Source: Chara braunii
Taxonomy: Eukaryota > Streptophyta > Charophyceae > Charales > Characeae
DNA length: 32,570 nt
Direction of reading: 5' to 3'
Assembly (NCBI GenBank): GCA_003427395.1
Contig: BFEA01000343.1
Location: 992,548-1,025,117 of the forward strand
The notes below the pieces were generated by a model. That model did no database searches and was not told where the DNA came from. It saw nothing but the letters and a program-made list of their open reading frames with translations. The position numbers and the translations under genes are program-made. Below, in pieces: positions 10,807 to 21,129 of this stretch (its first letter is position 1; each line of letters begins with the position of its first letter).

Positions 10807-10991
10807 ATCAAAGTGGCCCCCGCTCAAAGATAACAAACATAAATCGAGAAAAGACCAAAATTTTTCTTTTTTTGGTCTCGGATGGGGTCGAACTTGGGTC
10901 TGTTATTCGACAGATCGTGTTAGGGGGGGGCACACGATGTGACCACTGACGTGGCCGTTGGCATAGCCAACGCCAAAAAAAAAAAAAAAAA

Positions 10992-11442
10992 NNNNNNNNN
11001 NNNNNNNNNNNNNNNNNNNNNNNNNNNNNNNNNNNNNNNNNNNNNNNNNNNNNNNNNNNNNNNNNNNNNNNNNNNNNNNNNNNNNNNNNNNNNNNNNNNN
11101 NNNNNNNNNNNNNNNNNNNNNNNNNNNNNNNNNNNNNNNNNNNNNNNNNNNNNNNNNNNNNNNNNNNNNNNNNNNNNNNNNNNNNNNNNNNNNNNNNNNN
11201 NNNNNNNNNNNNNNNNNNNNNNNNNNNNNNNNNNNNNNNNNNNNNNNNNNNNNNNNNNNNNNNNNNNNNNNNNNNNNNNNNNNNNNNNNNNNNNNNNNNN
11301 NNNNNNNNNNNNNNNNNNNNNNNNNNNNNNNNNNNNNNNNNNNNNNNNNNNNNNNNNNNNNNNNNNNNNNNNNNNNNNNNNNNNNNNNNNNNNNNNNNNN
11401 NNNNNNNNNNNNNNNNNNNNNNNNNNNNNNNNNNNNNNNNNN
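10992..11442. other. Assembly gap of 451 N
   Basis: The N run begins right after an A homopolymer (10975-10991). Its true length is unknown. ORFs spanning it are artefacts. Confidence 0.99.
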
Positions 11443-11654
11443 GTTTTTCTGAGAAGCTGTATTTTTCTGTTTGCGCCACTATTTTTTTGATAGTGCAAAA
11501 TAATTTTGTTGACCTTGATTTTTTTTCTGTAGGTAGTCAGGAACGTACGCCATGTACATGAATTGTTTTAGATTTTTTTATCAAGCGAATATGTTTCTAA
11601 AATTCTTCAAATTCGGGATACTTTTTGCACCCCGCTTTGAGGCTGTCGGGATTT

Positions 11655-11678
11655 GAACTCGTGAATTTTCACGAGTTC
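11655..11678 (+). repeat. Perfect 11-bp hairpin beside a Pol III B-box-like motif
   Basis: gaactcgtgaa and ttcacgagttc pair perfectly with a 2-base loop. On the minus strand the adjacent GAGTTCAAATCCC matches the tRNA/SINE B-box consensus. No full tRNA cloverleaf can be drawn, so this may be a decayed tRNA-derived element or chance. Confidence 0.5.
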
Positions 11679-11721
11679 TTTCCCTACCTCTCCCAATCTG
11701 ACAACTGCCATCCCCATTTTC

Positions 11722-11777
11722 AGGGGAAGGCAGGGGAGAAAAGAAAAGAAGAAGAGAAAAGAAGAAGGGGGGGGGAC
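11722..11777 (+). repeat. Polypurine tract, about 55 bases
   Basis: This is almost pure A/G (two C in the first part and at the edge), of the form agaaaagaaaagaagaag followed by a G run. It is far longer than a usual retrotransposon PPT and is followed by CTGAGG. It could be a simple repeat, or a PPT if the LTR starts here. It can also form triplex DNA. Confidence 0.75.
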
Positions 11778-11828
11778 TGAGGCAAAACGAGGCTGCTAGA
11801 GCAGCAACAAAAATATAAGAAATAACGT

Positions 11829-12110
11829 ACCTGGCCACTGTCAAGGCCAGGTTCCCAAACGGTTTACTCCACTTGGTGTAGCAAACTAGCAAGGGGGTTT
11901 GCACCGAATATAGCCAGGGTTGAAGAGAGAAAGAGGGCACCTTTCTTAATTTTTGCTTGAACCTGGCCGCTGTCCGAGCCATGTTCCCAAGGCCTGGCTC
12001 TTAACTTGGCCAGGTCTAGGAGAAGGTGCATTGCTGAGATTGAACCTCGGCAGTAGCAGACCAACAAGGGTTGTGGCTAGATACAGCCCCCCCTTGCTGG
12101 TTTTACATCA
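11829..12110 (+). repeat. Two diverged direct copies of an ACCTGGCC segment
   Basis: Copy one is at 11829-11925 and copy two at 11960-12100. Both begin acctggcc(a/g)ctgtc, share a gttcccaa block, and later share gtagca..ac..a/caa(c)aaggg and tagcc/tagatacagcc blocks. Within each, ACCTGGCC pairs with a nearby GGCCAGGT. The minus strand of copy two carries GGTTCAATCTC, a B-box-like match. Confidence 0.6.
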
Positions 12111-12177
12111 GGAAAAGGACCAGGTCCTTTTCTTTATGAGTGGACCTGGCCATTTCTGCTGTGTGGGGCTGGTATGT

Positions 12178-12206
12178 GCCCTTGATCTCACCAAGAGATC
12201 AAGGGC
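12178..12206 (+). repeat. Perfect 12-bp hairpin
   Basis: gcccttgatctc (12178-12189) and gagatcaagggc (12195-12206) pair exactly around the loop accaa. It lies 60 bases before a second TATA-like box. Confidence 0.85.
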
Positions 12207-12265
12207 CCAGCCTTAGCTCGAATTTTTGGCTGAGAGTTCCGGCTGCTACCACTACCTCCCACAAC

Positions 12266-12273
12266 TATAAAAG
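12266..12273 (+). promoter_or_regulatory. TATA-like box (TATAAAAG)
   Basis: The octamer is identical to the LTR TATA, but the surrounding sequence differs. It could be a second promoter in the LTR U3 or 3' region, or chance. No ORF of known type follows. Confidence 0.3.
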
Positions 12274-12566
12274 CAGCCAGCAAGTAGCCAGCCAGCAATC
12301 ATTTGTGGCTGGTACTGCCCGCAATTCACTTGAGTGAATGCTGGTTTGCTGTTGCTGGGAGGAGCTGCTAGTGAGAGGAGGGGGAACTGCTGCTGGTTGA
12401 AGAGGAGGTCTGCAGGCGAGGGAGGAAGAAAACTTCTGGAGGTGGTCATAGTTGTAGAACACAGCCATAGCCGCCATCTCAGCAAGGTGAAGAGAGAGGG
12501 AAGCGCTAGAGGTCCGCAGGGAGCATGAGAGGAAGGGCAGCCATAGCTGCCGCTGCAGTTGGTGGG

Positions 12567-12966
12567 GCGCAGAGGAAACTCAGCCCGTTTTGCACGGCAG
12601 CGGCAGGGTCTTTAGCAAGCGGCGCAGGGGAAACTCTGCCCGGCTTGCACGGCGGTGGCGAGTTTTCAGCAAGTGGTGCAGGGGAAACTCTGCCTGTTTG
12701 GCACGGCAACGGCAACGCTTTTTAACGGTGATGCGGAAGCGCTGCCGGTTTTTGTTTTTTTTTGCGGCAGCGGCAGTGCGTTCTAGGTAGTGACGCGGAA
12801 GCGCTGCCAATTTTTTGCAGCGGCATCGCTGAGATTTTGGTGGTGACGCGGAGGTGCTGTCGAAATCTTCCGGCGTCGACGGTGTTTTTTCTGGCAGGGA
12901 CGCAAACGTGCTGCTGAACTTTTGCGGCAGCAGCAGCACGTTCTAGGTGGTGAAGTGGAAGCGCTT
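12567..12966 (+). repeat. Degenerate tandem array, unit about 54 bp, about 7.5 copies
   Basis: Unit starts are near 12567, 12622, 12676, 12732, 12794, 12847, 12901 and 12954. Early units share GCGCAGGGGAAACTCTGCCC then TTGCACGGC. Later units drift to CGCGGAAGCGCTGCC with GCGGCAGCGGCA. The ORFs seen here on both strands are products of the repeat and are not called genes. Minus-strand translations are Pro/Arg/Ala-rich, as expected of such a repeat. Confidence 0.85.
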
Positions 12967-13472
12967 AGACTGTGAGGGGCATTTTGTGGCAGCATGTTCT
13001 GGTATTGTCGGCAACGGCGTGGTGGTGCGGTTGGTGGCGGAGACGCTGAGACGCCGTCAGATTACTGGGAGGTGGTTGTGTGTTGAGAGGGTGTCGCGGC
13101 AAGCGACCGTACTAGAAAGTAGTGTAGATTGTTTTGCGGGCAACTTGTTGTGACGATTGTCTTCTCTAGAGTGTGATTTTACACGGTCTTCTTGAGTGGG
13201 CCGTCTCTTCAACTTCACTCACGGTCAGTTGTTTGACTTAGACCCCTTCACACCTGTGTGAACCCACACTTGCTTGGCCCTATTCTTTGAATGTTCACTG
13301 GATAGGTAGAGAAGATGTGTGTTTGCGTGTGTGAATGAAAGTCTGACGTGAGTGTGAATTGCATTGTTTCCCTTTGAACTTGTTGTTTGATCTGATGTGC
13401 AGGTAGGTAGACGAAAGCTTGAAAACGAGATTGGCCATGTCAATGAACATGGGGACAGGGTGNTTGTCTTCT

Positions 13473-15232
13473 ATCTCTTGTTTGCATGTTTGTCACAAGA
13501 GAGAAAATCAGTTGACGACGATAAAAGGAACGATCACACTCACAAAAACACAGAAACTTAATCGGACGTGGACTCGTTCCAGATGTTACCCATTCTTTCT
13601 CGAATGACCACCTTTGTCTATGGCCGTCTGTCTGAATGTTTTCCTTCTCTTTGATCTTCTTCTTCGTCTAGGTTCACCTTGACGTCAGGCGGCAAGGGGT
13701 TGATCGTCTGCTGTGGTAGAGGCGTTTCCTTTCCCTAGGAGGCATCTAAGGCGGGGGTTCGTTGCCTTAGGGACCGGCCCTGTGATCGACTCGGAGTGGA
13801 CCGCACTGCGGGGGAATACCATGCTGTTGTGGCCGAGCCGGCCCGACTTCTGAGATCCGAGGTTCACTCGGGCAAGGACGAGGGGTATCCCAGACCACCT
13901 CCTAGGGGATGGACATGCGCTATTCACGGAAGACGTTAAGTCATTGTCGGCTTGCGCTAAGGAGGACCGTCATAGTTTACCCTTTGTGGTCATCTTAGGA
14001 GCCACAGACGAATGGAGAACTGACGCCATAAGAAGCCCAGTTCGTGTTTTCACTAGCTATGAACGGAGTGCGACTAGGCACTATCTTCGCGGATAGGGTT
14101 GCACCATAAGAAGTGCAAACATGAGGTGATCAGACTAGTTGACGGGAAGATGTGAATAGAGTATTGTTGTAAATATCTTCATGTCGAAAGGTGGTACTTT
14201 GGAACTGAGAGAGTAATTCTTGTCCAGGAGGACAGAGCGACGAACAAAGTTTGAAGGTGGATCGCTGACCGTAATGGGGCATCGAGCGTCCGATTGTTCG
14301 AGCTGGTCGCTGATTTGTATAGATGGTACCCGAGTTATTTGCAGATGNCATTCACACCTAAGTTAGAGGAAAAGCGTGAAGTCATCATTAAAACAATGAC
14401 ACTCTAACTCTGCTTGAGAGTTGGGGCGCTCATATTCCGTGCTAGCAGTCAGTATGGGGTGGAATGAAAAANNTTGGCAACGCATCTCATCCAGTCGAAA
14501 AAGTCGTGACNGTCCAGNCGTCTGGCAGGCAGAGCGAAGATATTTTAGTCGGACGCCACTTGAGTGTTGCCTTGTGTATTGGTCATGTTTTGAGCTTTTA
14601 TTGATAGGTGTTGTTTGAAGCCAAGTCAACCTTTGTCGTATGCATGATTGTATTACATATAAGTTGATTTTGAAAGATAAGTCAACTTGCGTTGACCTGA
14701 GTCTTTTTTTTTTTTTTTTTTTAAGGGTTTGTCTGAGTTACTCTTGATTGTCTTCGAAAGAAGGGACTAGGATCGCTAGAAGTCTTCCTTACGCTTGGAA
14801 CGTCACGTCCTAGTCGACCGACGTCGGTCCGATTCCTGGGAGATCAGCGCCCCAGGGACAGACGACGTTCGGGTCCACTTTGGCGTTTAACCATGCGTAC
14901 CTATGCTACAGCGAACGAGCAAACGCCCTCGGCCGGCCCATTTCTGCAACTGCATTATAAAAGCCTTCGCATGTGGGTCGGTAGCTCGGCGGGGATACGC
15001 CCCTAAGGGTGGTGACAGCCCCTTAGGGAAGGTAAGTTGTGCCCCGCGAGAACCTGTCCTGTCGTAGGGGACCGCGGGATGTACAGCTGGCGCACTCGGC
15101 CGGAGCGGCGACGGGTCGACGCGGGTTACCGTGTTGTCCCCAAGCTGTCTCTAAAAAGTTGGAAAGCTAAGTTTCTCCTGCGTGACGCGGCCGGGAGGGC
15201 CCTCGCTCGCGTGGGGGCCGATGCGCTCGACA
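13473..15232 (+). repeat. 3' LTR, portion verified against the 5' LTR
   Basis: It aligns from its first base to window position 1 (atctcttgtttgcatg) and ends gctcgaca at 15232, after which the two copies diverge at once. About 40 substitutions in 1758 bases by eye indicate an insertion that is not very recent. Thirteen of these mismatches fall in 14116-14242. The T run at about 14704-14722 is longer than in the 5' copy. Confidence 0.95.
14956..14963 (+). promoter_or_regulatory. 3' LTR TATA box
   Basis: TATAAAAG in the same context as 1482-1489 of the 5' LTR. It could drive read-out transcription into the flank at 15233 onward. Confidence 0.65.
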
Positions 15233-18204
15233 ACATGATCGCCTATTGCTTCTTATGATAAATCTTTTTCTTATTCGTCACTGAAGTTGATACAGTGTTT
15301 TGGTCTTAGTAAGTCGGGTGGCGATTCCTGATTGGGGATGTTCTACAGACGATAGCGAATAATGTGGGATACCATGAGATCGCGTTTTACGTTTAAATGG
15401 TAAGTGGAACTTGGGTTTCGTGGTTTCTCAAGTAAGATCATTTTGATGCAGTGATGTAGTCATAAGAAGGTAATGATACCCTTGAAGTATCGGGGGTAGA
15501 CTCGAGAAGTGAGCAATTCTCTTTGCTCCTTACACTCTGGAAGAAATGATATTTTTTTAAAGCCAGCGTCATGACTCGGCGCCCAATGTGGTGCAAGATA
15601 TGTTTTTTTATCCCGTTGATCATTTATTGTCCGTAAAGTTTTGAGGGATGGGACTTCCTCGCTTAATAATTGGACGCAATACAATGGGGCATTAATGCAC
15701 TAGAGATTTTATTTATTGATGAATGGAGGAAGTGAACTTCAAATGTCTTTAACTTAGGATTGAGGGAGGAACGAAAATCGTGAGAACAAGCAGGAAACCA
15801 AGAGACACATACCGCCTTAATGGGATGAAATGGAAATGTGTGTAGTTACTCCCTAGGTTTTCTTCTTACGATCAAGAGAAAAACAGTGATCATATGGATA
15901 AGTGTGAAATAAGGGGGCACGTATTGTATTAAACGGTGGATGCAGAAAGCGCAGTCTTGTCATTGCTAGGATTTCGTTTTTCTTTGCTATCTCTAACTTG
16001 ATACGTGGCGCCTATGATGCACATAAGGATTCATTGTTAGGGGATACTGACGACTCTTGATTGTTTTCTACTTACAATCAAACGTGTAAGAACTAGCACA
16101 CTCAACATACTCAGAGTGAAGTAGCAAATGTCGAAGCGCATGAGTGCGCCCTCGATGTAACACGTGTGGATATCAAAGAGTGAAATGACCACACAAAGAG
16201 AGAAGTCTACCAGCACGGGATTGGGGCAAGCATGACACGCACGTGGAGAAGAGGAGTTATGTTGCCACATTGAATGCTTGATGTATCGCTATCAGATGAA
16301 GACAAAACGGATTTTCAAAGACGACAAGAGAATTGTGAGTTAATCGTTGTGCGGTTGAAGGAGAAAAAATTCATTGGAACACAGGAGCAAGGTCGCTACA
16401 TACAAGGTCTAAGTGTCTAGCGGTAGGTATAATAGGGGTAAAACGAAGTAAAGCGACATTCTACCTGTCAGTTTTACAGCAAGTTAATTCCGACAAATTC
16501 GAAAAGGGCCCCTAAATACCACTAGGGAATTCGTGCCAGTTTTTAAATATTAAACATCATAATCGATACCGAGGCTGAATATTTTGTATTGTTGTTTTGA
16601 CATTATTATAATCATCTGCAAATATTCATTATTTCATAGTCTAAGTTATTATCATACAACTTTCATCAATCATCATCATTATCATCATCATCAGTTTTTG
16701 TCTCTCATTATTACTAGTTTTCCCTTGCTGGTTTTTGTTCAATTCAATTGAGATGGTAAGTAGGTTAAGGTGGGGAGCTCTACTTCGCAAGGGCAGCACA
16801 AGGAGGGAGGTGCTCACCCTATTGGGAGTAATGATAGATTCGGGTATTGTTCCAATCGGGGGTTGGGAGGGATGAAAGGGGTCGCATCACCTTCTAAGCG
16901 GTGGCAAATTAGGGCACGGGCAGATAGAGGTGTACCTTTAGTAGGAATTGATTACCTAGAGGGGAGGAAGGAAGGTTGAGGTGTCATTCTATTATTGGGG
17001 TCAAAACGAACTGCGCATTTTCAGTGCACTTTTGCTCAGTGGAGGCAGCAGGGGGTGAATGGGAGGTAAGGAGGGGAAAGAGGTGGGGAGGAGAGGGGAA
17101 GACGAATCAGCCCTAATCAACATTATCATTAACATTATCATCTGCTTTTACACTACTTTTTTCAATTATTGTCATTTTCCAACTATTTTATCCTCTAGTC
17201 GTTATTCATTCAATACATGCTAGATGACAAGCGGGTAGTATGGGGGAAACTCATCTCTATAGGAGCATCACATGGCGGGATGTGATTGTTTGGTAAGGAG
17301 TAAAGGTAGAACAAGGGATGTACTAACGTGGAGTTGGAAAGCATCTAGCGGTGGCAGATTAGAGCAACATAAATGATCGGAGCATACTTTGGTGGGAATG
17401 ACATGGCTCGAGGTAAGTAGGATAACCGTTGTAAATAGGTCTTCCCCTAACTGGGGCTGAAGAGGACTGCTCCTCATCAGGGTGGGTCATTCGGCAAACT
17501 CAACAAGGCTCTGAAAAGGAACAGGTTGAAGGAGAGGAGGAAGTAATCTCCATCAACCAATCTTCATTATCAGAAAGTTTTTTATATTTAGGATTTAACT
17601 AAAATAAGATACTGGAATGCTATGTGTTATTATTGACTTAGCAATTTCTTGAATGTGTTGTGATTTTGTAATTGTCCAGGTTGAGTTGATGCCAGAACGA
17701 TGCTGGTCAGTGTTGGGGCTTGTCTTGTAACTGCATGAGTAAAAGCTTGAGGCATTGTAGAGAGATCTGGGGATTGTTGAGGGAGGAAGGCAATTCAGTA
17801 ACTTGATTGACGGTAACAATTAGGACAAACAAAGGTCGGAGCTGGGGCAGTGTTGTCCTTTAACTCAGCTAGATTAAGGGTGTAAGACCTCGTAGAGGCT
17901 TGATTGGTATGTGACACAAATTTGTTTACGGGATGCTGAATTAATAAGATCACTTGAGTTTAGGGATATGATATAAATCAAATCCTTAGTAGAATGACCG
18001 TCTAGTTAATCTTCCTAGTTTATAACCCAATAGTTCATAGTCTTTTGAATCATCATGAATCTTCCTAAATCGTATGGAATCATCTGAAATCATCCTCAAA
18101 TCATCTTGAACCATTATTAAGCATCATATGCCTATTGTAAGGGACGATGAGCTCGGTTCCCAGCACGTGTTGCTTCCCACGAATAGATCGGAGCTTTGTT
18201 TTTA
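15233..18204. other. Flanking DNA, no gene recognised
   Basis: This is 3 kb of mixed composition. No ORF exceeds about 80 codons and none has a recognisable domain. An (ATC)n-like run is at 16663-16694. The segments 16770-17030 and 17240-17480 share short blocks (agcggtggca(a/g)attag; tggggtcaaaacgaactgc against tggggctgaagaggactgc), suggesting an old duplication. The acatgatc after 15232 is the insertion flank. Confidence 0.6.
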
Positions 18205-18220
18205 TCTACCTATCTATCTG

Positions 18221-18268
<48 letters not shown>
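18205..18268 (+). repeat. (TATC)n microsatellite
   Basis: About 15 mostly perfect tetranucleotide copies. Confidence 0.97.
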
Positions 18269-18269
<1 letters not shown>

Positions 18270-18305
18270 GTCTACGGTTTGTTAGGCAACTCTGTTTGAC
18301 TATTC

Positions 18306-18308
<3 letters not shown>

Positions 18309-18364
<56 letters not shown>
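18309..18364 (+). repeat. (TG)n microsatellite
   Basis: About 28 perfect TG copies. Confidence 0.98.
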
Positions 18365-18366
<2 letters not shown>

Positions 18367-18370
18367 GTTA

Positions 18371-18540
18371 TGTAGAACATTGCATAACACATCCCATATG
18401 TTTTGTTTTATTTTTGAATATCTTCACATAAAAAAAAAAAAAATGATAATAGGGGAATAATACCTTTTGAGGCAAAGATCGGACAGGGCCCTAATTGCCG
18501 CCAAAAAAAAAAGGTGTACAAAACATTGCATAGCACATCC

Positions 18541-18543
<3 letters not shown>
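18371..18543 (+). repeat. Short direct repeat between microsatellites
   Basis: tgtagaacattgcataacac at 18371 recurs as tgtacaaaacattgcatagc at 18513, both followed by acatcc. Each copy is next to a microsatellite: (TG)n before the first, (TA)n after the second. This suggests one repeat family carrying a variable microsatellite. Confidence 0.7.

Positions 18544-18608
<65 letters not shown>
18543..18608 (+). repeat. (TA)n microsatellite
   Basis: About 33 perfect TA copies. Confidence 0.98.
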
Positions 18609-18612
<4 letters not shown>

Positions 18613-19164
18613 TGAAGTTGTTTTTATATTTTTTAAAATAAAAAACTGAAAAAAAAAGAAGAATCTTTTGCTACATAAAAATAAAAATTATTGGGTCTGC
18701 CAGCATTCTAAAGGACACCGCCATGTTTTTTTTTTCATTTATTTCAAACCTTGTAAAACACACCCTCAGTGTGACTATACTATCAGAGAGGTGCATAAGG
18801 CATAATTTTTCAAAAAAATGTTTTCCGAATCACAACGTGGACTCGGTCTGCCTAAGGGATTAACTCATTTGTCTGTCAATACTTCAAGATTTGCATTCAA
18901 ACCCTGCTCTGATATGTGTGTGTGTGTCTATGTCTACCTATGTTCGTGTGTGCACGTGCGTGCACAGTTGAGGGCACGGGGGCATGAGGTGCGTAGGGGG
19001 TCTTCAAGGATGTAACAATTTTTGAAAGGGAGAATGTGGTGGTGATAACGGTTTTTTTTTTTAATTTTTGAGGCGCCTAGGGTGGGGCACCTGCTCTCCT
19101 GACCCTCACAAGCCCGCGTGGGCAGACCGCATTATATTGTAGAATGGGGGTGGAACTAGGGTAA

Positions 19165-19755
19165 GGGGAGGGGGGTAGAACGGGGTAGAAACATTCTCCC
19201 CGTTCAACCAGGACACTCAATGTAAGGTCGGAGTACTACCATTGAATGGTGATATAAGCAATTTGTTGCTATGGAATTCATATAGAACAGACTATTCCCA
19301 AAAAAGACGAGGCATAAGCAGTGTGTGAAAGAAGACAGACAACAAATTTCGAAAGTGGGAGGGGGGGGGTAGAACGGGGTAGACCCATTTTCCCCGTTCT
19401 ACCAGGATACCCAATGGATTGTCATAGTACTACTATTGAACAATGGTAAAAGCAAGTTGTTGCTAAGGAATTCATATAGGACGGGTTATTTCCAGAAAGT
19501 ACGAGGTATAAGCAGTGGGTGAAAAAAGGCAGACAACGGATTTCCAAAGTCAGGGTTGGGGGTAGAACGGCGTAGACTCATTCTCCCTGTTCTACAAGGA
19601 CACTCAATAAAAGGTTTGAGTACTACTATTGACCAATGATAAAAGCAGTTTGTTGCTATAGAATTTATCTAAGACGGGTTATTTCCAAAAAAACGAGGCA
19701 TAAGCAGTGGGTGAAAGAAGACAAACAACGGATTTCCAAAGTGGGGAGGGGGGGT
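19165..19755 (+). repeat. Tandem repeat, 3 units of about 194 bp, each headed by a hairpin
   Basis: Units begin with GGTAGAACGGGGTAGA near 19174, 19368 and 19561, so the period is 193-194 bases. Each ends in a G-rich stretch. Conserved internal blocks include gttgctat(a/g)gaatt, acga(g)gcataagcagt and gaaagaagaca(g/a)acaac. The head forms a hairpin: GGTAGAACGGGG pairs with CCCCGTTCTACC. It is perfect in unit 2, has one mismatch in unit 1 and is weakened in unit 3. It has no coding potential and resembles a small satellite or minisatellite. Confidence 0.93.
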
Positions 19756-20160
19756 TGGTAAATTACAATAATTTGCTATTATTGTATTGATTTTTTTTCA
19801 TATAGGAAACTTGCATCTTTCGTTTACCAATTTATTTTTGTTTATATGATTCACTATTAGTTTAGATTTTTTTATTTATTTTTTATTTTGTCACCATGAA
19901 TAAAGATCATTTGGTCATTTGGTCCCTAATGCTTGACAATGTTTTGTTCAAATTATTTATGAACTCGATAAGATAATTGTTTGCTGTTTTTAATAAGAGA
20001 ATTAATTGTTGCTATAAGATTTTAAAAAACTAAATATTTTTATTTAGATAGATCAAATTGCTTAATTTGCTGAAATTTTTCATAGTGGAAAGTTTTTTAT
20101 TTGAAACTTTTAACTCAAATTTACGAAATTAAATTGGAATAATAAACAAAAATCATAGCT
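19756..20160. other. AT-rich spacer, nothing recognised
   Basis: Strongly AT-rich sequence with no ORF, repeat unit or RNA motif that I can support. Confidence 0.6.
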
Positions 20161-20169
20161 TACCAGCTT

Positions 20170-20229
20170 GGACGTCGAGAACCCCACTGGTTGTCTGAGT
20201 TATCCAGTTGGACAACTCCGGAGACGTCC
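20170..20229 (+). repeat. Nested inverted repeat
   Basis: ggacgtc (20170) pairs with gacgtcc (20223). Inside it gttgtc (20190) pairs with gacaac (20211). Minor foldback, function unknown. Confidence 0.5.
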
Positions 20230-20455
20230 TCCCATGACAACTCGTCCTTCCCTTAAGAAAAATAAGGGGAATTCATTTTTTGGCAGCTTCGGGGCGTTGA
20301 CGTGTTTGGGAGGTCATGGGGTGGCGGACCAGGCCCGGGGCACTTTTGGTTTTAGGCCGGTAAGGCTTTAACTCATAAAAACAATGTGGGTTCAATCTAG
20401 GTCGTCAAATCGTAGAGATCGACGACCCAAATCGGGCCCAAATCTCCAAGCCGAT

Positions 20456-20690
20456 ACAATTGTTACTGCATCTGTCGCAACAGATGGTGTAGATGACCCA
20501 GTTGCTGCAGATGATGCAAATGCAACTATTACTGCACCTGTTAGACTCACTTCAACAATTGCTACATCTACTGCAATTTGCGATACATGTGCAACACATG
20601 CTGCACTGGCTGCAACAGTGGACCCTCCACCCACCTACCTCCCCCCCCCCCCCCCACATACACTGTTGTTGTTATTTTTTTTGTCCAAAT
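20456..20690 (+). repeat. TGCA-rich low-complexity tract with Pro-type CCC run
   Basis: TGCA recurs about ten times with spacing mostly in multiples of 3. This keeps several frames open on both strands, giving Ala/Thr-rich translations. A 16-base C run follows at 20641. I do not call a gene because all frames are biased alike and no domain is visible. Confidence 0.5.
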
Positions 20691-21129
20691 GAGCTCAATT
20701 GTTTTTAATAGGGTCTCCTCGTAGAGCGCAACCCCCCCAAATTTTTTTTTTTTTTGCTTTCAAGTTTGCGAAAAATAAGTTGTCCGGAATCCTAGGCAAC
20801 TCCCCTACTGGACATCTGACACAAACGTCTCCGATCGAACAAATCGTAACCGTAAGAAACAAAGGATTTATTAAAGTTATTCCACTTGCAATTCAACAAC
20901 GTACTATTATCAAACAATTCTTAGAATATCAAAATGTTTATAGTTTTTACTTTTGTCATCTTGAAAAAACATCGTGTATTATCAAATTGATGATATAATT
21001 TTTTTATTTTAATATTTGTTTCTTTAATTTTATATTATTTGATCATAACTTATGCTAATTTTTTATTAATTTATTAATATTATATATATTTTTTTTATTT
21101 ATATATTAAAAATATATTTGTATACAAGT

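Larger units (their letters stand above)
1..15232 (+). mobile_element. Ty3/gypsy LTR retrotransposon, degenerate, 5' end cut by window
   Basis: The element is bounded by two direct copies of an LTR (1-1758 and 13473-15232 aligned). It carries a tRNA-type primer-binding site, gag with a CCHC knuckle, then protease, reverse transcriptase, RNase H and integrase in that order. RT and RNase H before integrase is the Ty3/gypsy order, not Ty1/copia. Integrase ends after a GPY-type C-terminus with no visible chromodomain. With the tRNA-Asp primer and a long non-coding stretch after pol, this resembles non-chromoviral plant Athila/Tat elements (inference). Four in-frame stops and three frame changes mean it cannot make its own proteins as assembled. 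The 5' flank lies outside the window, so no target-site duplication can be checked. The base after the 3' LTR starts the flanking sequence acatgatc. Confidence 0.95.
10314..15232 (+). repeat. Candidate full 3' LTR (outer edge uncertain)
   Basis: The LTR inner end is certain at 15232. Reading outward, TGTCGAGCG at 10314-10322 is the exact inverted complement of the last 9 bases CGCTCGACA (15224-15232). It is preceded by a short purine run (gaaaaga), which is what an LTR start after a polypurine tract should look like. The 8-base core tgtcgagc occurs nowhere else that I found. Only the part from 13473 can be verified against the 5' copy, because the window cuts that copy. Weaker alternative starts are TG at 13461 after ggggacaggg, and TG near 11780 after a long purine tract. 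Confidence 0.45.

Noticed and set aside
10870-10975. tRNA gene on the minus strand (B-box-like aagttcgacccc)
   Set aside because: No cloverleaf can be drawn: T stem does not pair and the anticodon-like loop has 6 bases.
10808-11498. ORFs of 180-220 codons across the gap
   Set aside because: They are made of N; not coding.
12506-12995. Overlapping Arg/Pro/Ala-rich ORFs on both strands, possible antisense gene as in Tat elements
   Set aside because: They follow the 54-bp repeat in several frames at once and show no domain.
15570-15600. ggcgcccaatgtggtgcaag as a second retrotransposon primer site or LTR edge
   Set aside because: No TG/CA edge, matching LTR or coding domain nearby.
16770-17480. 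Old duplication of a G-rich segment
   Set aside because: Only short blocks agree; kept as a remark in the flank entry, not as a feature of its own.
18128-18649. ORFs through the TATC, TG and TA runs
   Set aside because: Simple-sequence artefacts.
18880-18910. tRNA/SINE B-box (cattcaaaccctg) before a TG run
   Set aside because: Only a partial B-box match and no A-box at the right distance.
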